Shown in pieces: positions 9,852 to 18,307 of a stretch of DNA of 64,000 bases (its first letter is position 1; every line of letters begins with the position of its first letter). The notes beneath the pieces are model-generated. The model searched no databases. It was not told the DNA's origin and worked only from the letters and a program-made list of their open reading frames with translations. Made by a program: the position numbers and the translations under genes. Source of the DNA: Candidozyma auris. Taxonomy: Eukaryota; Ascomycota; Pichiomycetes; Serinales; Metschnikowiaceae. The stretch covers positions 372,001-436,000 of the forward strand of contig NC_072812.1 in the NCBI RefSeq assembly GCF_003013715.1, read 5' to 3'.

Positions 9852-10823
9852 TCAATCGTAAAAGCGCATAGGGCCCATCTTCAAAGTTCCATCCTCATCC
9901 TTATAAAACTGCTTCGTCACGTAATCTCTGTAAAAGTACCTTATATTACGCTCATTAGGAACAAGCTGTTTTTGACGCAAGTAGATTCTCTCAAATGGCG
10001 ATACGTCATTGATAGCGTTATGCTGTCGAGAAGCATACCTAAAAAAGCTAGGATTGATCCTCACTCGTTCCTCTTCAATCTTTCCGGATGCCACTTCGGC
10101 CAAGTGGGTAAGCTGCTCTCGTGATAACGGGCGCAATTGCCGAATAATGTTTTTCACATGAGTCACTTTCGTCCTGAGATCATGTTCCCTGGCAGCGACG
10201 CTTTTTGGTAAGCCAAAACGCGTAGGCTCGTATATCACTTCAAATGGCTTCGATCTACCATTGAGTAACGCGTTTGAGTTCGCCAAAATGAACTTGTAGA
10301 ATTTTTCGGCCTCTTTCACGAGACTTTGCACGCTTGATTTGTGATGGTGATGGCGCAACGGCTGAATTGGTTTCTCATGCAGCAAGAGACTGAGCTTCAT
10401 CTCTTTCATGAGCAGAAACTCCATATCTTCGGGCTTCAGCTTCTGTAATTCTTTGTTATAATGATCAATGTGATACTTCATTCCAAACTCTTCGAGGAGG
10501 TGAACCTGAGGCCATGAACTTTTGAAGGAACTGTACTTCGTGTGGAGAAAATCTCGTGCCCAATCATCAAAAGGTTCTCCCTTCTTATAGATAAGGTCTA
10601 AAGTTTCTGGAAAGCTCTTATAGTCGCCATTAAGAAGACTTGTCATCAAGCGGATGGAATCTTTGTATTGCTTGGGATCTGCAAGAGCAGAATTTGAGCT
10701 GGGTTTAGTTTTGAAAGCGTTTTTGACTTTATCCTTGGCCACTTTCAAACTTTTTAAGTCAATCGGTAGGCGATTTATGCATCTGTAAATCTTCTTATAG
10801 TATGATAAAGTTGTTGTCATCAT
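9852..10823 (-). CDS. LYR-motif (Complex1_LYR-like) mitochondrial protein, function unknown
   Basis: This 323-residue basic protein begins with a short helix reading LSYYKKIYRCINRLP. IYR at residues 12-14 is a variant of the LYR tripeptide, followed by Arg and Leu-Pro as in LYR-family proteins. LYR proteins assist assembly of respiratory complexes, iron-sulfur delivery or mitoribosome maturation, often with acyl carrier protein. The rest is helical and rich in Lys/His, with a His-rich patch (RHHHHK) near residue 155 and a C-terminal segment RNIRYFYRDYVTKQFYKDEDG. Fungal Cup1-like LYR proteins have a similar layout, but I cannot assign an orthologue. Two consecutive ATGs (10823 and 10820) could both start it. 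Confidence 0.6.
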   Translation of the reverse strand: MMTTTLSYYKKIYRCINRLPIDLKSLKVAKDKVKNAFKTKPSSNSALADPKQYKDSIRLMTSLLNGDYKSFPETLDLIYKKGEPFDDWARDFLHTKYSSFKSSWPQVHLLEEFGMKYHIDHYNKELQKLKPEDMEFLLMKEMKLSLLLHEKPIQPLRHHHHKSSVQSLVKEAEKFYKFILANSNALLNGRSKPFEVIYEPTRFGLPKSVAAREHDLRTKVTHVKNIIRQLRPLSREQLTHLAEVASGKIEEERVRINPSFFRYASRQHNAINDVSPFERIYLRQKQLVPNERNIRYFYRDYVTKQFYKDEDGTLKMGPMRFYD

Positions 10824-11152
10824 TGCATTAGATTTTTGATTTCTTCATTTCATTTGTTAGTGAAAAGACATCCTTAGTGAAATTTGCGAAATTGTTGCAA
10901 TCTCGCAAAAAAAAGACATAGGTAATTGAAGAGATGAATTGAAGAAAAGAGAACAAGAATATTTGCACAGGATCTGTGTTTTAGTCAAACTACCCACCTA
11001 ACAACATGGGATACAGGTACATATATAGAGCGCTTTTATCCAGATGCTGAGCCAGTCATACATCGGTGGGATCTGGGGACTTCGACAGAACCCGTGCACC
11101 GTGACTAGTGCTTTTTTAGCATTATGCTCCAGACACTATAATTATATCATAA
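10824..11152. other. Divergent promoter region between the LYR-type gene and GAA1
   Basis: An AT-rich 329-bp spacer. It holds an A9 run near 10905, a TATATAGA element near 11023, and a 14-codon upstream ORF at 11006-11050 before GAA1 whose transcription is unknown. Nothing else was recognised. Confidence 0.5.
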
Positions 11153-12961
11153 ATGGCATTGGCGGAGTCCTTCCTTCGAAGGGTTCACAAACTGGGAATG
11201 ATCCCTAAAATTGTGAAGTTACTTCCTATCATCTCGTTCTGTTTCGCTCTCGGAAGTATAGCTTGGCTTTTAATACTTCCTCTCGATGGCCAGTATAGAA
11301 ACACATATATATCCGAAAATGCATTGATGCCTGGGCAAGTGACCTCCTACTTTAGAGAAAGCGAATGGAATATTGTTCGTGGCTACAGGAGTCAGGCGAA
11401 GAAATGGGACTATGAGCAGGCTGCAAGGTCAAACCCAGAGCTTGGATCTTGGCTATCAGATCTCGGGCTCAAGGTGGCTCACTTCGATGATCCAAAAACT
11501 AACTCCACAACTCTCTACGCTGTCATGCACGCTCCAAGAGGAGATAACACTGAGGCTATTGTACTTGTGACACCATACATCACTTCATCAGATGAAAGTA
11601 ATATCGGAGGTTTTGCGTTAGCGCCAGCTTTAGCTCGATACTTTGGCAGAATGTCCATCTGGTCGAAAAATATAATATTTGTGTTCCCAAGAGATGGTCA
11701 TGCCTCCTTGCGTTCATGGGTCGAGGCATATCATACCTCGTTAGACCTTACAGCAGGCTCAATTGAAGCTGCCATAGTTCTCGAATATGCAATGGATAGT
11801 GATAATTTTGACCACATGCAACTATTCTACGAGGGTCTCAATGGCCAACTTCCGAACTTGGATCTCATTAACACCGTCACCACGATTGCTCGTAATGAAA
11901 ATATGCATGTTGGTATTCAAGGTACACCTGGCGAGGAACTTACAAGGAGGGACTACATGTCTCGCATAAGAACGCTTGCTCGCGGTATTATCAACTTGGC
12001 GTTGGCCGGTTTACAGAAGTCATCCTTAGGTTGCGAAGCCTTCTCAGGATGGCAAATCCAGGCAATTACTATTCGAGCTGTTGGAACGGGTGGCCCAGAT
12101 ATAACTCAATTTGGCCGTATTGCAGACTCAACTTTCCGTGCAGTTAACAATTTGCTCGAAAAGTTTCATCAGTCATTCTTCTTCTATCTTTTGTTGTCTC
12201 CTACGCATTTTGTTTCAATCGGCACTTACTTGCCATCGGCTGTGCTTCTCGCAATTGCATTCGCCTTGAGTTCATTATGTTGTTTGGCCAATGGTGTCAA
12301 TGGAAGGGCGTATTTGGCTGGTATGGGAACATTGTTGACTACTTTCACGGGGGTTGAGCTCATCAGCTTGATCCTTGCATTTACGCTACCTCATCTCGTG
12401 AAGATTTCGGAAGATCCTCAGGTACGGTCTCAAATAATTATTGCGGTGGCTATTTTACTCACATTGGAGCTATCTACAAAACAGGTAATTGGGAGGATCG
12501 TTACAATCAGATTTAGCAAAGTTACAACGTACTCATTGATCGCATTCAGTCTTTATTTTATTGCCATGTTGGTAACTGCTTTGCTCATTGTACACTTCGC
12601 TTTAGCATTGATGATTGGGTTATGTTCGTTGCCCCTCACTTTCATACAGCCTCAAATTACAGAACAGTTGAAGAAGAAGGGTCTGTGCATTAAGACTCAC
12701 TTCAGGATTGTGTTGTGTCTTTTGTTCTCATCACCCGTTACTGCAGTTGTTTTCCTGGGTTACCTTCTTTATGGTGGCCCAGATGGAGTCGCCACATTAA
12801 CACATCGTCTATTGACTCTGTGGGACGAATTGCAGTGCTGGACTTGGTTTGTTGTGGTTCTTGGGTGGTTCCCGGCTTGGGTCTCAATAGCCCTAGCATA
12901 CACTTTTGGTACTTTTGAGGATGTGCAAGCTAATGGTAACGATAATGAAAAAAGTGAATAG
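11153..12961 (+). CDS. GAA1: GPI transamidase subunit Gaa1
   Basis: The 602-residue protein matches Gaa1, a membrane subunit of the ER-luminal GPI transamidase that attaches GPI anchors to proteins. The N-terminus carries a transmembrane segment (about residues 20-45). It is followed by the highly conserved luminal start DGQYRNTYISENALMPGQV and FRESEWN. A large luminal domain resembling M28 aminopeptidases covers about 60-345 (for example EAIVLVTPYITSSD and NIIFVFPRDG). About six hydrophobic segments fill residues 350-600. The length is close to the S. cerevisiae protein (614). The start ATG directly precedes the membrane anchor. It converges on ALT1 with about 20 bp between stop codons. Confidence 0.95.
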   Translation: MALAESFLRRVHKLGMIPKIVKLLPIISFCFALGSIAWLLILPLDGQYRNTYISENALMPGQVTSYFRESEWNIVRGYRSQAKKWDYEQAARSNPELGSWLSDLGLKVAHFDDPKTNSTTLYAVMHAPRGDNTEAIVLVTPYITSSDESNIGGFALAPALARYFGRMSIWSKNIIFVFPRDGHASLRSWVEAYHTSLDLTAGSIEAAIVLEYAMDSDNFDHMQLFYEGLNGQLPNLDLINTVTTIARNENMHVGIQGTPGEELTRRDYMSRIRTLARGIINLALAGLQKSSLGCEAFSGWQIQAITIRAVGTGGPDITQFGRIADSTFRAVNNLLEKFHQSFFFYLLLSPTHFVSIGTYLPSAVLLAIAFALSSLCCLANGVNGRAYLAGMGTLLTTFTGVELISLILAFTLPHLVKISEDPQVRSQIIIAVAILLTLELSTKQVIGRIVTIRFSKVTTYSLIAFSLYFIAMLVTALLIVHFALALMIGLCSLPLTFIQPQITEQLKKKGLCIKTHFRIVLCLLFSSPVTAVVFLGYLLYGGPDGVATLTHRLLTLWDELQCWTWFVVVLGWFPAWVSIALAYTFGTFEDVQANGNDNEKSE

Positions 12962-12981
12962 ATTTACATACATGAAGCAGC

Positions 12982-14529
12982 TTAATGTTTATAAGTGTGC
13001 ACAAACTTCTCATGAAAAGCAGCCCAGCTACTTATCCACTCAGTTCCTGGAGGCAAAAATGTCGTTCTCAAGTGTGCGGTGCCTGGTACCTGACCGAAAC
13101 CATTACCAGGAACACAGCAGATACCAGTCCTCTCCAACAACTCAGTGCAGTAGAACTCATCAATAGTCAAGTTTAGCTCTTCAGCTTTCTTGTATAATGC
13201 AGGGTACTGATCCTTTGAGAAGTTCAAGCGTGGGAAGAGGTACATAGCACCTTGTGGCTTCTGACAGTCCACATCAGCCATCTTCGTGAAAGCCTCATAC
13301 AACAGCAGAGCTCTTTTTTGAAGGTCTCTGTGGATCGACAGGGTCTCGTGGTGATATAACTCGTAAGATGGATCACCCTTCACGGGTGGGTTGATCATGA
13401 GCTCAACAAGAATCTGACCAGAAACAACGGAGCAGAGATTAATGGAAGCTAGCTTGAAGATGATGTCACGTACCTCACGAGTGAAACCCACCAACTCCAT
13501 GTATCCACCACGCTGACCACATTCACCACTGACACCTTTAGAGGTGGAATGCAAGGATGCAAGCTGGACGTTCTTGTAGAGTTCGTGATCACTTCCAAGT
13601 AATTTGGCCAAAACCTTTTTCACAGAGATGAATTCGCCATGGAACACGTTCTCCTGGTAGACTTCATCGGCGATGATGGCAATTCCGTGTTCAGCAGCAA
13701 TGTTGATGACCTCGACAATGTCGTTTTCTTTCAAGATGGCACCAGTAGGGTTACCTGGGTTGATTACAACCAATGCCTTGATCTGGACACCCTTTTCCTT
13801 ATTCTCTGCAATCAAGTCACGAATTTGTTCTGGGTCAGTAGACCACTGCTTGTCCTCATTCAAGAAGTATCCAATTGGAACAGCATTGTTCAAAGCAATA
13901 GAAGCAGTGTACAATGGGTACTGAGGAATAGGAATCAAGAAACCAGACTTATCGCTCGAGGACAAGACCTGAATCAAGTATGAGACTGCAGCAGAGGCAC
14001 CACTGGTTAAGAAGATATCATTTGGATCAGCAGGGTAACCGTCTCTTCTTTCAATGAAGTTGGCAACAGATTGACGAATGCCGGCATCACCTTGAGAGTG
14101 GGAATAGGCACCCACGGATCCTGTGGACTTTAGAAGCTTTCTTGCACGCTGAACCGTATCTGCGGGGTACAAATGATCTCTAACGGTAGGTTCTAACTTC
14201 TCAATTTTGCTGATGAGATTAGGGTATTGGGTCAATGACAAGACTTGTCTGTACCAGGATAAAGGTTTCTGGTCCAATTGCTGAGGGTTGCCAATATTGG
14301 CACTGATAATGCGGTCGTAGGGCAAGCCATGATTCTCGTTTGAATCGAGCTGCGACCTCAATTCGTCAGCACGAATTGGGATCTTACCACGCACAGCGTA
14401 CTTGGCCTCAAGTGTGGACTCATTCAAGTCCTTGATGGTAAAAGGTGGAGCGGGCAAGAAGGAGCCTTGGAACCTGCGGGCGATAAGCAGAGGAGCCATT
14501 CTATGATGATTGATAAAAAGACGCTTCAT
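12982..14529 (-). CDS. ALT1: Alanine aminotransferase, probably mitochondrial
   Basis: This 515-residue class I/II aminotransferase interconverts alanine and 2-oxoglutarate with pyruvate and glutamate, using pyridoxal phosphate. The expected order of motifs is present: ISANIGNPQQL near the N-terminus, SQGDAGIRQSV, FLTSGASAAVSYLI, ALVVINPGNPTGA, IIADEVYQENVF, and HSTSKGVSGECGQRGG with the Schiff-base lysine at about Lys331. The first 30 residues (MKRLFINHHRMAPLLIARRF) are basic and non-acidic, as in a mitochondrial presequence. The ATG at 14529 is chosen because the frame upstream offers only non-ATG codons; an internal Met 11 codons later might give a cytosolic form. Leucine codons are mainly TTG and CTC/CTT, as in a highly expressed gene. 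Two GATAAG sites lie upstream. Confidence 0.94.
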   Translation of the reverse strand: MKRLFINHHRMAPLLIARRFQGSFLPAPPFTIKDLNESTLEAKYAVRGKIPIRADELRSQLDSNENHGLPYDRIISANIGNPQQLDQKPLSWYRQVLSLTQYPNLISKIEKLEPTVRDHLYPADTVQRARKLLKSTGSVGAYSHSQGDAGIRQSVANFIERRDGYPADPNDIFLTSGASAAVSYLIQVLSSSDKSGFLIPIPQYPLYTASIALNNAVPIGYFLNEDKQWSTDPEQIRDLIAENKEKGVQIKALVVINPGNPTGAILKENDIVEVINIAAEHGIAIIADEVYQENVFHGEFISVKKVLAKLLGSDHELYKNVQLASLHSTSKGVSGECGQRGGYMELVGFTREVRDIIFKLASINLCSVVSGQILVELMINPPVKGDPSYELYHHETLSIHRDLQKRALLLYEAFTKMADVDCQKPQGAMYLFPRLNFSKDQYPALYKKAEELNLTIDEFYCTELLERTGICCVPGNGFGQVPGTAHLRTTFLPPGTEWISSWAAFHEKFVHTYKH

Positions 14530-16199
14530 TTTGACAAAGGGAAAAACCAAACTGTATTTATATGCGCAAGTGCCTTTAAGCGATCAAGACAAAAGCGGTT
14601 AAATGATCGGAATGGGGGAACGGAAGTGAGAGGGTGAACTTTTTTCACCAGCGGAGAAAGATGTAGCACCAACCTAGTGACTCCAGGTTTTTTCTCGCGT
14701 CAATGCAGTACCGCCATAGCAATGGCAGGGCACAACTTTGGCAATTTTCGACCGGTGAGGCCGATGCTTAATCTGATAAGAATCCTGATGATCCCGATAA
14801 GAAAATAGAGTTCCGTATTCACGGTCATGCCGTTACAAATGGTTCAAGTACCGGATACAAGCGAGTGGGTGGTCCTGGCTGTACATCAGCTGGAAGTGTA
14901 GTTCCGCGATGATCGGTGCACCGGTTGCCAAAACGAGAGGCACTGAATAATGTTGAACGGCAAAAGAGTCAAGAGTCCCGGGGCAATTGAAGCGCTTGGA
15001 ATTCGCCAGTTCGAATATCGGTCTCGTCTGGGGTCCTGGTGCCATCAGCCTAACTTTTATCAGCACAACTTTTTGACTTAGTGTGCCGCATATGGAAAGG
15101 CTGCTGGAGTCTTATCAGTAATGCCTGGGGAGGCTTCTGCAAGTGCTGGTAATGCGCTTTTAAAGACTGGAGCTGCGCCAATGGACCGCCAACACCCCCC
15201 GTTGGCGCCAGGGCACCTTGAAATAGCAACAACACTTCCACAAGATGAAGTGAAATTGTCGAGAGATTTAATACTCGAGGGACAAATCATCAGGCGTTAG
15301 GATTGGATCTGTACTTTGACGTTATATGGCACTTGCTAGGAAGTTCGGAAACAGCTCACAAGCCATATTACCTATCACCTAATGAAAACATGAGGACGTC
15401 TTCCTCTTTTCAATTCTACGGTGCGCTCATTGCAGTCTCCTGAAATTTCAGGACACTACTTATCTGCTCATTGCGCATCAGGCGATATCCGCACAAGCTA
15501 GACTCAAGAACCCCCTAGATTCAGATTCCACTGAAAAACGTGAACTACAAAACAAAAAGCGTGAGCGGCCCCACCATGACATAATCATCTAGCTAACCCC
15601 ATAGCGAGGTACTTCTCTTATTTTCCAAACCCTTCCTCTATCTCCCCGCGGGGGCTTCTTTCTTCAAGGGGTAGCCTTCTCCAAGTCGCGCTATTCTCGT
15701 CACTGTGTTCGCACCCAAAGGGCGATCGCTACATATGGCTAGACTTTGGCTGCAAAATGCGCACCCCAGATTTCGTTTACCTTGTGTGCCTCTAGGTTGC
15801 CCAAAGCGATGAGCAGCGAAGCTTCTGTGATAAAGCACAAACACGAGGAGAATTCCATTGTTTGTATTCAAACATTCACATCTTTCTAAATTTTCTTGCC
15901 GTCTCGGGCATGCACGCCTTTTGAGGAAAGTAAGGGTCGGTACCCCTTTCCTTGTTTGTCGCCTCATGGACGCCCTGCTGCTCTCCTCTTCCCTGCATTT
16001 CCATTCAAGCAACCCCAGACATGATAACGTGATCAGAGATGCCAGGCCACTTTTTTTCGATTTTTCTATACTTTCCATTTCTTCACTTCGCCTCTTTTCT
16101 TCGTCCCTTAAGAAGCGACAAACATCCAATCGTCAGATTGTGATTGTGTCCACTCTTGTTCCCACAAACTTCATCATTTCTCGCTTCGCAGTTTACGCA
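14530..16199. other. Long (1.7 kb) divergent intergenic region between ALT1 and the small PKA-site gene
   Basis: It contains the ALT1-proximal GATAAG pair and a TATAAATA sequence at 14554-14562. A GCGATGAG word (PAC-like) occurs at 15806-15813, far from any start. The last 250 bp before 16200 are pyrimidine-rich like a leader. The frame of the downstream gene stays open back to about 15858, with an in-frame ATG at 15966, so an N-terminal extension is possible but unsupported. No RNA gene was recognised. Confidence 0.5.
14775..14801. promoter_or_regulatory. Pair of GATAAG sites upstream of ALT1
   Basis: GATAAG occurs at 14775-14780 and 14796-14801, about 250-270 bp upstream of ALT1. Paired GATA sites are the usual targets of nitrogen-responsive GATA factors (Gln3/Gat1 type), which would suit an aminotransferase gene. 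Motif and spacing are seen; function is inferred. Confidence 0.4.
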
Positions 16200-16550
16200 A
16201 TGTCGGAGAGACGCTTTTCCTTGGCCATTGAAGACGTGGATACTTCAGAGTCCCCAGAGTCACCAATTAACAAGCCTTTGTCGGGCTTTCTCGTGGAGAA
16301 CCACTGCCCGACTTTGACAAAGTCAAGTTCCTTCACCTCAATGCCCAAAGATGATCAATACACTCCAAAAAGACGCTTTTCTATATGCGACCTCAATACT
16401 TTCAGCGAGGATGTGTCCGGCCGTTTCACAGACCAATCTGCGCTACCAAGGTCTTGCAATTTTAAGAATCATCACAGACGAAATTCCGTGGCTATCAAGT
16501 TCCTGATGCCCAGAACCGCAGATACAAGCACTACGAGTGAAAATGACTAA
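16200..16550 (+). CDS. Small disordered protein with three PKA-type phosphosites
   Basis: This 116-residue protein has no family I recognise. It is polar, Ser/Thr-rich and probably disordered. Three copies of the protein kinase A consensus RRxS are evenly spread: RRFS (Ser7), RRFS (Ser61) and RRNS (Ser96). Each is followed by a short hydrophobic stretch (LAI, ICDL, VAIKF). Several Ser-Pro/Thr-Pro sites (Ser18, Ser21, Thr55) could be CDK or MAPK targets. The layout resembles small fungal phosphoproteins read by nutrient kinases, but the role is unknown. The ATG at 16200 is chosen because a pyrimidine-rich leader precedes it; an in-frame ATG at 15966 is an alternative. It converges on URK1 with 18 bp between the genes. 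Confidence 0.6.
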   Translation: MSERRFSLAIEDVDTSESPESPINKPLSGFLVENHCPTLTKSSSFTSMPKDDQYTPKRRFSICDLNTFSEDVSGRFTDQSALPRSCNFKNHHRRNSVAIKFLMPRTADTSTTSEND

Positions 16551-16568
16551 GTCTACCGATATATCTAG

Positions 16569-18257
16569 CTATGCCGTGCCGAAGTACAAGGAGTCCAAGA
16601 ATCGTGTGCGAAAGGGCCAATCTGTGTCACGAAACTTGGCGGCTCCATCTTTTGCTATTGACGCAATCAAGCTTGGTTGCGGAATGGGATCTTTGCTCCT
16701 CACATCGACCCCATTTTTGCTCTTCTCGGGTGCGCTGTCCAGCGCTAAAACCTCGTCGTCGTCCAGATCCTCGAGAGCCACGTCGAGACTCAGCCTAGAA
16801 TCGGGGTCCTCCGTCTTGCTCACTTGGCCTGCAACAATTGTCACTTGAGGGAAAACGTTAAGTATTCTTCTTATACCAATTTCTGTCAGAAGGACGCAGA
16901 TGAGGATAATATTCTTTGGTGCGATGCCATGATCCACTAGGACTTGGATTGCCATGATTGCAGCAGCACCGCTTATGATTTGTGCGTCAAACAAGAAAAA
17001 TCGATTACCTCGAGTCGCTTTAGGCAAGGACTCAGTATGCAATTGTGGCTCACCAGTGAGCGAGTCACTTTGAATCAAAAGCTTTCCTATTGGAATAGAA
17101 GGAAAGGTCTTTTTAATTGAGTTCATGAAACAGTCGCCTGACCGAATTATGCTCACAGCAACGATATCTTCGGCTTGTCTCAAACCCTTGAATGAATACC
17201 CCTTGCAACACTTTACATCTATTTCTTCGTAGGCTGTAAGTTGCTCGATGGCTTTTTCTACTAAGAAAATAGCGATTCGATCAAAGTAGAATATGTAGTC
17301 AGTCCGCTCAGTATGTGCATCAAACAAAATCAGGAAGATTCCAGCAGTATGATTGTTGCAAGGTAGGATCTGAAGATTGGGTATCTTTGCAAGATCGAGT
17401 TTTGGTCCGAGTCCAAGAGCTTTGAGACGGCGTAGATGCAAGGAACTTTTAAGAGCCAAGCGCTTTTGAATGTGTTGGATCATGAGCTCGATCGCTGTTG
17501 TATTCTCAAGACCTCTGGGAATGACGATATCCGCATTATGCATTGTGGGAGTGACAGATGAGACAGCATTTGGCTTGACAAATACTTCCCACTGCTTCAA
17601 CGCACCAGCTAAATCTCTTCCTCTAAACAAGATGTCACGCGTAAGTCTTCGTGCTAAACACACATCCAAATCTGTATCCACAAAAATCTTGATGTCCATG
17701 AGGTCCAACAAGCGTTTGTCGTAAAGGGCATAGATACCCTCCATGATGATGACATTAGCACCATAGATGGTAATCGTCTTGTCGGTTCTAGTATGCTGCG
17801 AAAATGAATAGACTGGAATTTCGGTTTTCTTGCCCTGTTTTAAAGACTTCACAGTCTCAACAATAAGATCCAAGTCTATTGACTCGGGCTTGTCGAAGTC
17901 ATAATTGCACGCAAATGCTTGTTCCGACTGCTCTTGTGTCAACGGCTTATAGAAGTTATCAAACAGCAAGAGTACTGTCCACGGCTGATTTAACTCCAGG
18001 ATTACCTTTTGAGCTATACATGTCTTGCCCGAACCCGAGAATCCAGCAACTCCAATGATGTAAGGCTCAGTCCAGGGAGGGATATAGGTAGAAACAGCGG
18101 ATGATTTGCTCTGTAGAGACATTTGGCTTTGGTGATCCGCTGAACCAGTGGCGGAGGAAGAAGCTGACATAGGTGTTGGCAGGAAAAACGAAGATGATTG
18201 CTCATCATCTGGGGCAATTCTCGAAGACCGCCTTCTAGCAGCGGCCAGAGAGGTCAT
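16569..18257 (-). CDS. URK1: Uridine/cytidine kinase with C-terminal UPRT-like domain
   Basis: The 562-residue protein is a uridine kinase, phosphorylating uridine or cytidine in pyrimidine salvage. A Ser-rich N-terminus is followed by the P-loop GFSGSGKT (residues 72-79) and kinase motifs such as LLFDNFYKPLT, NVIIMEGIYALYD and DLDVCLARRLTRD. From about residue 320 a uracil-phosphoribosyltransferase-like domain follows (SIIRSGDCFM, LFDAQIISGAAAIMA), as in eukaryotic uridine kinase-like proteins, where it is usually regulatory rather than catalytic. The S. cerevisiae protein is 501 residues; the extra length is mainly N-terminal. Its start is only 50 bp from the divergent PRP2 start, so the true start could be a downstream Met such as residue 30. 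Confidence 0.92.
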   Translation of the reverse strand: MTSLAAARRRSSRIAPDDEQSSSFFLPTPMSASSSATGSADHQSQMSLQSKSSAVSTYIPPWTEPYIIGVAGFSGSGKTCIAQKVILELNQPWTVLLLFDNFYKPLTQEQSEQAFACNYDFDKPESIDLDLIVETVKSLKQGKKTEIPVYSFSQHTRTDKTITIYGANVIIMEGIYALYDKRLLDLMDIKIFVDTDLDVCLARRLTRDILFRGRDLAGALKQWEVFVKPNAVSSVTPTMHNADIVIPRGLENTTAIELMIQHIQKRLALKSSLHLRRLKALGLGPKLDLAKIPNLQILPCNNHTAGIFLILFDAHTERTDYIFYFDRIAIFLVEKAIEQLTAYEEIDVKCCKGYSFKGLRQAEDIVAVSIIRSGDCFMNSIKKTFPSIPIGKLLIQSDSLTGEPQLHTESLPKATRGNRFFLFDAQIISGAAAIMAIQVLVDHGIAPKNIILICVLLTEIGIRRILNVFPQVTIVAGQVSKTEDPDSRLSLDVALEDLDDDEVLALDSAPEKSKNGVDVRSKDPIPQPSLIASIAKDGAAKFRDTDWPFRTRFLDSLYFGTA

Positions 18258-18307
18258 AAAGGTCTTGGAACTAGGTATGTGGATTAGAAGAGCGCGATGC
18301 TCATCAG

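Noticed and set aside
15001..15030. GTTCGAAT-like word resembling a tRNA B box
   Set aside because: No matching A box at the right distance, no cloverleaf pairing and no anticodon loop.
15966..16199. N-terminal extension of the 116-residue PKA-site protein to an in-frame ATG at 15966
   Set aside because: The added 78 codons are derived from a pyrimidine-rich stretch typical of a leader and look unlike the rest of the protein.
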